Part shown: positions 12,231 to 23,355 of the stretch, piece by piece | Layout of the letters: each line of letters opens with the position of its first letter | Numbering within the stretch: position 1 is the first letter of the stretch | NCBI RefSeq assembly: GCF_954871325.1 | Contig: NC_088775.1 | Location: 27,505,561-27,569,560, forward strand | Length of the DNA stretch: 64,000 nucleotides | Direction: 5' to 3' | Source of the DNA: Gordionus sp. m RMFG-2023 | Lineage: Eukaryota > Nematomorpha > Gordioida > Chordodea > Parachordodidae | Made by a program: the position numbers and the translations under genes | The notes under the pieces: model-generated | The model's input: the letters and a program-made list of their open reading frames with translations, nothing else | The model's database searches: none | What the model was told of the DNA's origin: nothing

Positions 12231-12250
12231 GATATTGACGTGATATACGG

Positions 12251-13390
12251 TAAAATTTTAGTAGTACAAATAGTGAGATCGAAAATGTAATAAATCAATA
12301 AAAAGAAAAGAGAAAGTTTTTGTTACATTATAGGAATTAATAAATTAAAATATTTTGGTTATTGAATAGTAATATGTTTTAATTTATATAACGTACATTC
12401 ATTATGTTTATTCAAATTATATTTCTATTTTTGTTACAATTTTATTTTTATAACTTAACCTTTTTAATATTGTATTCTAATTTTAGTTTATAAAAATATA
12501 TATATAAGTTGTTATTATTCTGTAAAAGTTAGTTATATTAAATAAAATAAATTATTTATTATAGGCTCGTCCCTCTTTCTTTTCAGTTTTATAATTTTTA
12601 TTTTATATTTTGATTTATATTTTTACGCTTTAGTTATATTTATGTTATTTTTAATTTTGATTAACTATATTATTTTAATAAATTAATTTGTCATCTTCAA
12701 TTATTGTTCATAATAATCACGATGTGTTTTTAAGCAATTGGTGGTGCCTAATTTATTCAACCCATATTCATCTTGAGAAGAAAGGGTAAATAATATTTTT
12801 CATTTATAAAAATGAGTTTTTACAAATCAAACAATCATACACCCTTATTTTCCAAAAAATAAGTTTTTACAAGGGCTAATATCAAAAAATAAATATCATT
12901 CAATTCTTAATTCAACTCATATTTAAGTAAATTAAATTATAAATACTTATATTTTTTTACATTTAGAATACATCTATTTTAGCTTCTGATGATATTCCCA
13001 CTCTTTCTAGAGAGTTGAACCTAATATTGATTCCTCTTTTAATACATTAATATTTTTAAAATTATTCTTATGTTTTTATTTTAGATAACAAGCCCTGTCT
13101 TAACCTCTCTTAATGATTGTACAGATGCTGATTAAGCAACTATTATCCTGGTAAATTATTATTTTTTATTTATTAAAATGAGTTTTTACAAGGGTTGATA
13201 TCAAAAAATAAATGTCATTTAATTATTAATTCAGCCCATATTTATTTTGAAGAAAAGCAAAGTAAGGGTAAATAATATTTTTAATTTATAAAAATGAGTT
13301 TTTACAAATCAAACAATCTTCATACACCCTTAGTTTACAAAAAGTATAACATCAATAATTTAAACTTCCCCATTCCAGCTACACACATTC
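12251..13390. repeat. Right flank paralogous to 20750-20970, then a diverged repeated module
   Basis: 12251-12735 continues the older repeat also seen at 20750-20970 (agtgagatcgaaaatgtaat, ttaactatattattttaat, catcttcaat). At about 12745-12930 and 13140-13345 a module recurs with gggtaaataatattttt, aaaatgagtttttacaaatc, and acaccctta. No gene is visible. Confidence 0.55.
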
Positions 13391-13992
13391 AAAATTATTA
13401 TAAATATTTATGAAAATAGTTTTAAAACACAAAAGATTAACCCTACCTTTTTTTAAAAATGTGGTATAAAACAAGGATGCCCCCCCCCATTTTCAATCTA
13501 CTAATTAGTGACATCACAAATACCAGTAACCTACAAAATGTAGACTGGCTATGCTACGCCGACAACATATATATCATTATTGAAGATGTCATTAACATTA
13601 ATTATTTTAACAATAGTCTCAAATAATATGTGAAAGATTAGCCTGATAAAAAATTTAAATAAACTATTCTATTTTCCTTTCCTTCCCTCAAAATTATATA
13701 AATATTTATGAAAATAGTTTCAAAACACAAAAGATTAACCCTACCTTTTTTAAACAAAAATGTGGTATAAAACAAGGATGTGCCCCCCCCCCCATTTCCA
13801 ATCTACTAATTAGTGACATCACAAATACCAGTAACCTACAAAATGTAGACTGGCTATGCTACGCCGACAACATATATATCATTATTGAAGATGTCATTAA
13901 CATTAATTATTTTAACAATAGTCTCAAATAATATGTAAAAAATCAGCCTGATAAAAAATTTAAAAAAACTATTCTATTTTCCTTTCCTTCCC
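13391..13992 (+). mobile_element. Tandemly duplicated LINE reverse-transcriptase fragment
   Basis: Two adjacent ~295-bp copies (about 13391-13687 and 13688-13990), nearly identical. Each encodes in one frame KCGIKQGC, then FSNLLISDI and a WLCYADNIYIII segment, i.e. RT motif 4 (QGC..S..LFN) and the YADD-box region (here YADN) of a LINE palm. In both copies a run of 9-12 C lies right after the QGC codons and disturbs the frame. The remainder of the LINE is absent. The duplication must postdate the truncation, because both copies have the same ends. Confidence 0.75.
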
Positions 13993-14099
13993 TTTTAATT
14001 TCTTTTATTATCTTCACCTTTTTCAAACTTATTTCCTATTTATTTCTCTTTAGATTCCTTTCCCTTTTAATTTCCCTATTTTCCATTTACAATACTTAG

Positions 14100-14680
14100 T
14101 ATGATATTTTTTTTAATTTAAATAAATTTATGTATCTATTTTAAGCATCCTACGTATTTTTAAAGCTATCCATTTTGTCGACGCACAATATGCCCTTTTA
14201 TCTCTGATGAATATTTTGTCTAACAGAAAAATATCCAAAGTACATTATTTTTAGTATTTAACTAAATATCAATTTTTAAGGATCCTACTTTTTTAAAAGC
14301 TTGCCTTTTGTCAGATCCACAATTGCTCTATTATCCATGCAGGTTATTTTGTATAAATCACCAAAAAATAAGTACATTATTTTTATTATAAATAATTTTA
14401 TATAGGATTTTATATCTATCCAAAAAATCGATATATATATTACAATATTTTTTTTATTCAATTAAAATTATATATTTATTCTTAAGGATCCTACCTTTTT
14501 TAACAATACTCCTTTTTATTCTTACTAATTTTTTTTTGTATAACTCAATAAAAAAGACAAAATGGGGTTTTCTATCTTTAGGATTTTACATTTATTCCAA
14601 AACAAAATACATACTACGGTATTTATATTATTTAAATTATTCTTTATCTATTCACAAGGTTCCTATTTTTTTTTAATTTG
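14100..14680. repeat. Degenerate tandem repeats marked by ggatcctac
   Basis: Words aagcatcctac, aaggatcctac, aaggatcctac and aaggttcctat at about 14144, 14278, 14484 and 14654 open successive, diverged units of 130-205 bp. No coding function is seen. The frame at 14678-14977 is interrupted by two C runs (about 14878-14887 and 14914-14923) and resembles nothing I know. Confidence 0.4.
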
Positions 14681-15269
14681 CCAATTGGACTCTCCGAATG
14701 GTATTTTATTTTAATCCTACCTTATAAAATTAACTTGAGAATTGTTTTGTTTTTACTTAAGTTAACTATCCCCATCTTATTTCCTCTTTATAATTGTTCA
14801 AATATTGATATATCAGTCATTAATAATAAACAAATGCAAAATAAATCTTTAGAAGAACATGATATGCTTGATAAGTCCCCCCCCCCCAAAAAAAAAATTG
14901 TTTTGATTATAGCCCCCCCCCCCCAACTTTCTAATATTGACTCCTCTACAGGTTTACAGTATTTTAATGTTTGTTAATTTCAACAATAGTTTATTTATAT
15001 TTATGGCTGATTTCTTTATTTGTTTAGGCTAACCCAATCTTAATATCTCACATTGTTACAAAACATGATGAATCTATTATTAAAAATAAGCAAAGAAAAA
15101 AATGGCAATTCAACAAACGCCTTACCCGTTCTAGAGTTACTGGTGCAAGAAAATAAGGATATGTGAACTCCTCTGGAGGTTTATTTTGTTTTTTTATCTA
15201 ATGTTTTATATCTATATGTTTATTTTATATTCATTCAGTTGCCTCCAAATGATATTTCTATCACCAATA

Positions 15270-16604
15270 CCACAATCCCTATGCCACCTCTGCCTAATTT
15301 TTAAGAAAATAAGCATTTATTTCCACTATCATTCACCTCACTAGGAGTTAATATAAATAATACTTTATCCGATTCCCTGAGGAACTTTCATGAATATTTA
15401 GAGGGATGTTCAAACATGAATGTGTAGTGCGGCCAATTTCATTAACATTATTAATGGGAAAATATGAGGTAGTTTTGCCATGGCCTTTATCAGAGTTGTA
15501 CATTTGCTCAAAATAAAAAGATCTTCAAAGATCTAAACTGACACTTTGGCAGAAATATTATTTTATGTTCTTCTTTTACCAGTAGCCCAAGGCCTCAGCT
15601 TTATCAGGACGCAATAAGTGTTGTACATTGCTTTGGTAATCCGTCATTATTCATTACTTTTACCTACAACCCTAAATGGGATGCTATTATACATTAATTA
15701 TTTCCTCTGCAGACGACTGCCCAAATTTATTTTGTCACTTTTTCCATCAAAAATTAAAATGTCATAAAGGATTTGCTCTTAATTTTATCAGACACACAAA
15801 ATAATAATTAATCCTCATCATTTTTTAAAAAAATTACCTAAATTTATATGGCAAGAAAAATAAATTTCTTAAAAAATTAAATAAATTGCGTATAAGTTTC
15901 ATTAGTATTGAATGGAATTTTTGTAATTTAAATAGATACATTTTTCTGTACTTAACATAAAGATATAGATAGCCCTTATCAAATTTTTTGATAAGAGGAG
16001 TTAACCCACTAATTGGTAAATCCGAGATTTCCCCTTCATGTGATGATAAATTATTTAGAAATTTATCTATCTCCGGGTTTGGGAAAAAGTTTTGAAAATT
16101 AATATGGGTTGGACTGGGCTTGGAAAATATTCCTCAAGATTAATATTTGCTTGCACTTGACTTGGGAATATCTTTTACAAATTATTATGGGCCAGGCTAG
16201 AAAAAAATTTTCAAAATTATTATGGGTTGAGCTAGGCTTGAGAAATTTTTTTAAAAATTATAAGGTCTTGGACGCTTAGAAATTCTTTCCAAATATTATG
16301 AGCTTGGACCTGGCTTGAAATTTTTTAATGTTAAATGTTAGTCTTATGTAATCAGGAATATATTTACAAAAAATTTTGATATTGGGTAAAAGCTCATTTA
16401 AATATATTTTGACTCAAAAAATAGTTTCCACTCTTAGTCCTAATGAGTTAGAATCAATGACATTGGTTGGACTTGACCTAAATGGGGAGGGGGGGTTTAA
16501 AAATAATATAAATTGGATATGATTTTTAAATAAAAGGTAACATCTTTCTTAAAAAAACTAATAAAATTCTCATTCTCCGTCATTTTTGACGGGCTATCTA
16601 ATAG
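15270..16604 (+). mobile_element. Helitron copy 1, 3' part
   Basis: Colinear with the minus-strand Helitron at 38957-41911 (its 3' half). The 3' end carries the palindrome ccgtcatttttgacgg (16577-16592) followed by gctatctaatag and then T, the Helitron arrangement of a hairpin just before CTRR/T. Here the last four bases are ATAG where the better copy has CTAG. Subterminal 16080-16500 holds repeated gggyttgg-cttgraaa words. The sequence to the right, tttataaaaagtaag, matches 37670 in an uninterrupted paralog, which fixes the end. A fragment of the cagagttgtac hAT MITE lies at 15492-15535. The 5' end could not be found. Confidence 0.65.
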
Positions 16605-17549
16605 TTTATAAAAAGTAAGTAGATATATAGTTTATAATCCTCTATTATATTTAATTATTTATAAAATATTAGGTAAAATGCCACTTTTGCAGACGTAATG
16701 ATAGTTATATAATTAATTGCAGTTATTATTTTTAAAATTTTACTAATCAATGCTTTTGATAATAAATATAAGTAACAATTTGCATTCAACTATTTAACGC
16801 CATCTAAAATCTTATTATAATTAAACATCTTATTATTCATCCCACAATGGATGTAATAAATTAGATATCTTCTTCTCTTTTTTTACGTGTTTTTAGGAAA
16901 GCTATTTTTATTTTGAGTTAAATTTTTAATACGAATATATTTCAGATATTATTACAAATTACTATTATTTTAAGATATAATATACCAACTAGAGATGGTG
17001 CGAATAATATATAAAATTTTAATTGCTTTCATGATATCACTCTGGTTCTTATTTTATAGTTACAAAATGTTTCATTTCTAATATGTCATCCTTGCCGTGT
17101 AAATAACTCAAGGCTTCAATATATTTGCATAATTTCTTCTAAAGAATTTTAGGGTTTTTGTTTAATCAATTCTAACACATTAAATTCTGATATGGGTTAC
17201 CATCGTGAGTGTCATGGCTATGACTGTAAATTAACCAGCATCTATTATTTGTGTGACTATGTTATTTAAGATTATTACTACAGCTGTTGAGAGCATATGA
17301 TTGCATATTTTAGATATGCAATAATGGTCAACTGTGTAGTCGTTTATATATCATTAAAAATGGAAGATAATATTTTAGAAATTTAATATCTCACAATAAA
17401 TTTCTCGATTACTTATCTAGCTTCCATCATGTCATCTAAGAGAAAGCTCTAACTACCATATAGTTTTATGATTTGGATTGGTCGTTTATATTCTCTTCAA
17501 GAATTGTTAATTTGGTAAGGCATATAAATTTTTCTTATTAGTCCATTCT

Positions 17550-20097
17550 CAGAGTTGGGCAGTACCGCGAATACTTGTATCTAAGATACAAGATCCTTTT
17601 GTATCTTGTACTCAGTATCTTATTGACATTTTTAAGAAGATACTAGTATCTGTATCTAAGATCCTTTATTTTGAAAAGAATCTTGTATCTTTTTCATTTT
17701 CTTTAAAAAGATACAGATACAGATTCTTTTTAATATTCATGTTTAAAACATTTACATATCACACAATGTAACTTTATTTTCTTCGTGAAATCTTGTATTA
17801 TTTTCTTTATTTTTTCCCGCTATATTATTAATATATTGATAACCAAAATTAGTTAGAAGTTTTACAGGTCACAAAGATTGATAGATTAAAAATAACAACA
17901 CCAAAACTAAATAAGATAAGGATATATTTTATATGTAATATTTTTTAATTTGTAGAATGTTTAACAATCATAGTAGTGAAGATGAAATTATGGAGATAGG
18001 TTCTCCTGAATCAAATCCGAATCTTAAATTTCTAGATGGAAAATTTTATAAAGTAATTCATATGAAAAAGAACAAGGTGCTGAATGTCAAAATTGCACAA
18101 GTAAAAAAGTTATTACAGGTTCAACAAACTCCTCTACAAACTTTGTTAATTAAACATATTAAAGTATATTATACATTTTTATTTTATAATTATTAACATA
18201 ATAATACCTATACTTAAGTCGCTCTTAGATAATTGTTATTAAAATTTTTTATAGAAGATGGTTGAATATAAAATTAAAATCATTTTGGATATATATTTTT
18301 TAGGGATGTATCGATACCACTTTTTTGGAGGCCGATCAGATATTCCCGATATTAAATTGATATCGGTCGATTACCGATCCGATATCATATCTAATTTTGT
18401 ATTCTGTAAAGATACCAATGGTTTTCATTTATAATATACTTTTGATTAGTATAACGTCTATAATTTAACTATACCATAACTTATGTCATTTAAATATATT
18501 ATAATGATCAGTTATAGTTTATATTCAATTCAATTGCAATTCTATAAAAATATAAAATATTTTTATTGTTAAATCACTTTTATATAATAAGTAAGTAATA
18601 ACATTTCACTTTTATATAATAAGTAATAACATTAATTTATATATATAATAAGTAATAAACAATTATATTATGAAATTTGAAATAAATATTTAAAATAATA
18701 CTTAACATTAATATATCGAAGATTTCTTTTTAGAAATACCAATATTTCCAATTTATCAGAGGTCAGCTTGCGGCGATAGTAACTGTCAATATCACCAACT
18801 TCACTAAAAACAGATTCTGAAGAAAATTTCGCGCACTATAATAAACAAAATGCGCAAAAAAATAACAATATGGCAGAATGTTTATTTATTATTTATTATT
18901 ATTTAAAAAATGTACATAAAAATGGATTTCGATTTTATTTATAAAAATAAATGATCTTAGATATAACTTTTTTTTTAAATTTATAACATTTTATTTTTGT
19001 TAAAGAAGCCATTTTATATCGGATCAAATTTTATAATATTGGCCGATAATCGATATTTTAAAATGGGGGAAATCGGCCCTATCCGATAAAAAATATCGGC
19101 ACATCACTAATATATTTTATATATAATTATTTTAGCAAGTTCTTATTAGAGGAAATATTTAAGCTACAATTGCTATATAAAATTTAGATAATTTTAAAAG
19201 GCTCTTAACAAAATAATTATAATAAGGTAGAATTTAACTTTATTAGTTACTTTTATTTCTTTATGATATAAGTAAAATTATATTACAGTATTTATCTACA
19301 AAATTTAATCAATTTAAAATGCATTAAAGAAAATTATTATGTATTTAATAATTATAATATAATGTTGTACATTATTTTCATATTTTTTATATATAATTAA
19401 TGATTTTATAAGAAATATATAAAAATAATTTGAAAAGAGATTTATAATATTTATATATATGATATTACAAACGCAAGAATTAATAAATCATATTAGAAAA
19501 TAAACTAATTTAAAAAATACATAAATATCACTAACAAGTAATGATAAATACTTATTAAAGATAATGAATAAAATAAAACTAGTATATTTTTTTAGAGATG
19601 CCATTTAGCCATATACTCCGAATATAAGCTATATTTAAAACAACACAGAAAATAACCTGCAAATTCTAATAAATCATTTGATTTAATTTTTTTTTCTTAT
19701 TTGCAAATTTTCAACTCCCATTAAATATACTACTCTCCCTTCCCTGTTTAAGCTATTAATGGGCAAAAACTAATATTAAAATCCATGGTTATTATAATTA
19801 ATTCATTAATAAATATTTTATTAATTATTGCAAATATTCATTCTTATATGTGTATGCTATGTTCTTCACAAATAAATAATAAAAACTGTATTTTATAAAC
19901 TATTCTAATTTAATTGGTAATGATAATTTAAAAGTATCTTGTATTTAAAATACTCTAATTTAGTAAAAGATACAAGTATCTTTTATCTTGCATCTTTTTG
20001 ATATTTTGAAAAAGACACTAGTATCTGTATCTAAGATTCATTTTTTTATTAAGAATCTGTATCTAGATTCTTTTTCTGGAGGACCTGCCCAACTCTG
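17550..20097 (+). mobile_element. hAT family B, 2.5 kb, nested in family A
   Basis: TIRs cagagttgggcagtac and the inverted ctgcccaactctg. Flanks are tccattct (17542-17549) and tccatttt (20098-20105), an 8-bp TSD with one mismatch. The paralog at 44104-44111 has a single tccattct and no insertion. The subterminal regions are dense in agatacaagtatct-type words. 17957-18110 encodes NLKFLDGKFYKVIHMKKNK, like the N-terminus that precedes the BED finger of hAT transposases. Another hAT (18301-19109) is inserted in it. The same family, opposite orientation, forms 46934-52808. Confidence 0.88.
18301..19109 (-). mobile_element. hAT family C, nested inside family B
   Basis: An 809-bp element with TIRs tagggatgtatcgata / tatcggcacatcacta. 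Flanks are atattttt and atatattt (8 bp, one mismatch). On the minus strand at about 18850-18755 it encodes FSSESVFSEVGDIDSYYRRK and then LTSDKLEILVFL, a decayed hAT dimerisation domain. Same family as 1898-2393. Confidence 0.8.
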
Positions 20098-20582
20098 TCC
20101 ATTTTATAAAACATTGTCTAAAATGGTAACAGAGAGTTATATTAGTTTCATGACCTTTTGTCAATGTAAGTTACTAAGAATTATATAGACTTATGTGATT
20201 TTTAAAAACCATTATCAATTGAGGCATATGTATATATTAATTATTTTATCACTTGTAATTCTTTAGACGCAAATTTTTTTATATCAACCATCAAAAATAT
20301 TGCCCGCAAATTGAAAAATTTTTTTTTAGTTGAGCCCCCTGAGATTGTAAAGGCTAGCGACGCCCCTGTTGGTACGGTTAGTATCGTGATAAGAGGTCAG
20401 TATCGTTAAAAGAGAGCGTTATTATAAGAGATTTTTATTGTAGACATTATGAGACAAAGGAAGTATTTAAGAGTTGCCTTTGCAGGGATAACTCAATGTC
20501 TTAGAATCAGTCATCACGTATAGCTAACTATCCTGTATTTGCAGTTTAAAATGGATTTAGGCGATTTAAGGAAAGGGGTATC

Positions 20583-20980
20583 AAAAACGTGTATTGAAAA
20601 AGAAAAGTTATTTATAATTTAAAAATAGACAATTAATTTAAATATAAAATTTGTTAAGATAATTGAAATGTTAAAATTGCAAAGGTAATTGGAAAGTTTG
20701 AATTGCAATCAAATTAAATGACAATTATATGAAAATATTGAGGATATGTAAATTTTAGTAGTATAAATAATGAGATCGAAAATGTAATAATTCAAGAAAA
20801 AGAAAAAAAAAAGTTTTATAATTTTTACTTTATATTTTGTCATTTTGTCATTTTTACGTTTTAGTTTTATTTATGTTATTTTAGAACGATTTTGATTAAC
20901 TATATTATTTTAATAAATTAATTTGTCATCTTCAATTCTTGTTCATAATAATCATGATGTGTTTTTTTAACAATGCCCAA
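20583..20980 (+). repeat. Uninterrupted paralog (empty site) of 9211-12735
   Basis: Left half matches 9230-9413 and right half matches 12251-12735, with nothing between them at about 20749-20758 (taaattttag). This is the pre-insertion form of the target of the Foldback-like element. Confidence 0.8.
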
Positions 20981-21059
20981 TAATAAATTTATGCTTTTAT
21001 ATATAATTACTTTTTTAAATTTCTATTTCGTTTTATGCAATGATCAGAGAAGTTTTTTT

Positions 21060-21430
21060 TGTTGATCCAATCCAAAAAAATTCTTTAGCGTGTTAAAAAG
21101 TACGATATTTTCTGTTTTATCATTATTGAGATTAGTTCTCTATATTAGTTTTAAGCAAAATATATATAACCAAAATCCGAGTCCATTTAGATTTAAAAAT
21201 TTATTTAAATTAAGGAATTTGAAAAATGTCTGTCCCACCTTTTTTGAGAATGTCATTTCAATTAATATCCCTTAACTTTGTAATAATATCATTAAAATTA
21301 TTATATATATTCTAAGACAATATACAATTATTCTTAAATATTACTATCGGATTCAATTTAAAATCTTATATAAATAAAAATGAATATCAAAACTCAAATA
21401 AAACAATCAAGATCAAATTTTACTTTATAA
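21060..21430 (-). mobile_element. hAT fragment, inverted copy of the 6670-6930 region
   Basis: Diverged reverse complement of 6670-6930 (for example ttagttttaagcaaaatata, gagtccatttagatt, and tgtctgtccca). It contains only the 3' subterminal part; no coding remnant. Confidence 0.6.
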
Positions 21431-21669
21431 TGGATGACCATATAGACTTGAAAGCAACTAAAAAGTCAATTTATTATTTTCTTAAAGACCCCCTAGGATA
21501 TGAATAGGAATAGAAATTAATTTAACCATCAAATTTGTTCAAAATTCCAGTTTATATCATTGATTTCAACAATAGTTTACAATTTTGATATTGTGCGAAT
21601 CATATTCAATTATTATAGTATAAAATTGTATCTAATAGATACATTTTTTAAGAGAGCATCGGTATAAAT

Positions 21670-21887
21670 TAGTACTGCTAAAAAACCCTATTTGGGTCGA
21701 GTTTCCAAAACGGCCGGATTAAGATTTTAGGTAAAATAATATTATGAAACTATCGAGATTTAGCAAATAGATGTCTAAATATTTCTGCCTGCTAGGAGCA
21801 AAATTTAGGCTTACATAATGTTATTTTGGTTATAATCTTAATCTGGTTTTTTTTAATCCCCCCGAATCGGGCGTTTTAACAACACTA
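21670..21887. mobile_element. hAT MITE, 218 bp
   Basis: TIRs tagtactgctaaaa / ttttaacaacacta. Flanks are gtataaat (21662-21669) and gtatcaat (21888-21895), an 8-bp TSD with one mismatch. Relatives with the same gtttaacaacac end are near 29930-30079, 30672-30890 and 56994-57169. Confidence 0.8.
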
Positions 21888-21895
21888 GTATCAAT

Positions 21896-22605
21896 ACACC
21901 AAACTTACACTATAATTTATAAAAAAAATATTTTTTCGTGTATGAAATATTTATTAGGGTTAGCTGATTACTATTTGCATTAAAGATCTTTTTCTAAGAT
22001 AAAATTGATGGGTCAATTGTCAAAATTTAGAGTCTGGAACCGATACCCTAGGGAGGGCAAGAGGACAAATCTAGGAGCCAAGACCGGGAAGGACACAATC
22101 GCTTTAAAATTTATAGGAACCAAAAATAATGCCAATATTTTCAGGAAACAAAACTGCACCTTATTTTATTTCTAAAATGTTCCAAGAACCAGCACATTAA
22201 GAAATCTAAAACACTTTTAGGATAAATATCCAGAACCACAACCCCTTATTTTAAATACAGCTTCCAAACTGAGCAAATAATATTTTACTGATCAAATATC
22301 CGAACTCTTTTTTGGTTATAATTTGAAATTTGAATGTGTTCCTGAAGAAGGCCAAATTCCCCAATTATAGACATAATTACTTTAAAATTTGATATGGGCA
22401 TTGTTAGTTGATTATTGTCGGATTCTAACTATAATAAGTTTCATCCGTTTTAAAGAAAAGTTATTTGAAGTGTTCTAAAACGATGGTGTTTTTAATCTAC
22501 AATATAAGCATATATTGTGGCGATCCGAACAAAATAAGAGTTAAATATATCGAGCTAAATAATTCCATTAAACAGAAGATTTTTGAAAATATTGTATCTT
22601 AGGAA
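21896..22605. other. No gene recognised
   Basis: Composition is slightly less A+T-rich than the neighbours, especially 22020-22250, but I find no protein family and no defined element ends. Confidence 0.4.
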
Positions 22606-22609
22606 AAAT

Positions 22610-22970
22610 ATAAAAAATGAAACATAATTACTTGCTAAATTGATGATGATGGACGGCCAAAGCCTTTTAAGATTTTACGTGATACGTGATATATAGGGCT
22701 TTTGTTTTCCTCATTTCCATCTAATTGGAACTAAGTTTATTTGGGTGTAAAAGTAAAAAATATTAGGAGCCCTCTAGATGCATGAGGGCAAGACGCACAT
22801 ACTTATACGCGCAACATTTCGAAAATGTTGCTTAAAAGTCTATAGGCTTAATAAAAAGAGCGGGGCCACAAAAAAAGCTTATACCCGAGAGCGACAGTAT
22901 AATTTAATTACTTTAAGGGTGGGGGGGGGGGTGGATAATTTTAAGTTTAAGATATCACTGTGTAAATACT
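22610..22970 (+). repeat. Dispersed repeat X, copy 2
   Basis: Shares with 44790-45190 the blocks cttgctaaattgatgatgatggacgg, ggagccct, a hairpin (here caacatttcgaaaatgttg), ctataggctta, cttatacccgag, taatttaatta, and gggtggggg. The order of the first block relative to the rest is permuted compared with copy 3. A run of about 11 G interrupts 22919-22932. Confidence 0.6.
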
Positions 22971-23355
22971 AGTTGAATACAGATCGGTTTTGAGAAGATT
23001 CCTGTATTTGATTGCTTTATATATTGAAGAATTTATTGATAATCAAAATTAATACCATGAAAATCAAGAATTTAAATATATCGCATCTTTTGAATTCTAA
23101 ACTTTATAATAATTTGTCTTAGTAAGTAAAATCTACTAGAGATGTATTTGATAATAATATTTTTTGTTCCTTGATTGAGCTAAAATTTTGGGTTGTGAGC
23201 TTTCATTTGAAATATCTCTTTTTGATGTGAATTTTTGATAAATTTCTTGCAGCTGTTTAGTTTCATAAATTTTTTCATATTGATATTTAATTTCATCACA
23301 TCCTTTATAGGAGTGATTTGTATTTCGTGTACTGTTTCCATTTTTATGTATAAAG

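Larger units (their letters stand above)
9414..12250. mobile_element. Foldback-like element with tandem-repeat inverted termini
   Basis: A 2.84-kb insertion. The ends are inverted repeats: after a short outer block (left gtcaatacctcaaaaatttt; the right end read inverted is gtcaatatcgcgaaaatttt) both continue into acgaaatgtattat and then into arrays of a ~14-bp unit, gcgaatgcattatc. The left array spans about 9440-9790 and the right array about 11595-12230 in opposite orientation. The junction is defined by a contiguous paralog at 20590-20970 that reads straight through (atatgtaaattttagtag). The duplicated target is the A/T word aaatttt, which is itself palindromic, so 7-9 bp TSD length is ambiguous. 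This architecture is that of Drosophila FB/Galileo-type elements, usually placed near Mutator or P. No transposase is visible in the ~1.8-kb middle. Confidence 0.75.
16605..20368 (+). mobile_element. hAT family A, copy 1 (3' portion), carrying a nested hAT
   Basis: Homologous with the outer element at 37100-44543 from its 37668 onward (for example ggcatatgta and cattatcaat blocks) and ending with the same terminus aaaggctagcgacgcccctg at 20349-20368. The 5' portion is missing or displaced by the Helitron at 15270-16604. A third partial copy is near 36000-36600. It supplies the empty sites that delimit the insertions at 36121, 38115, 38725 and 43497, and itself contains the hAT at 17550. No transposase is seen. 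Confidence 0.65.

Noticed and set aside
14678-14977. 99-codon frame with PPP stretches
   Set aside because: The proline codons are the C homopolymers. No domain is visible and the flanks are degenerate repeats.
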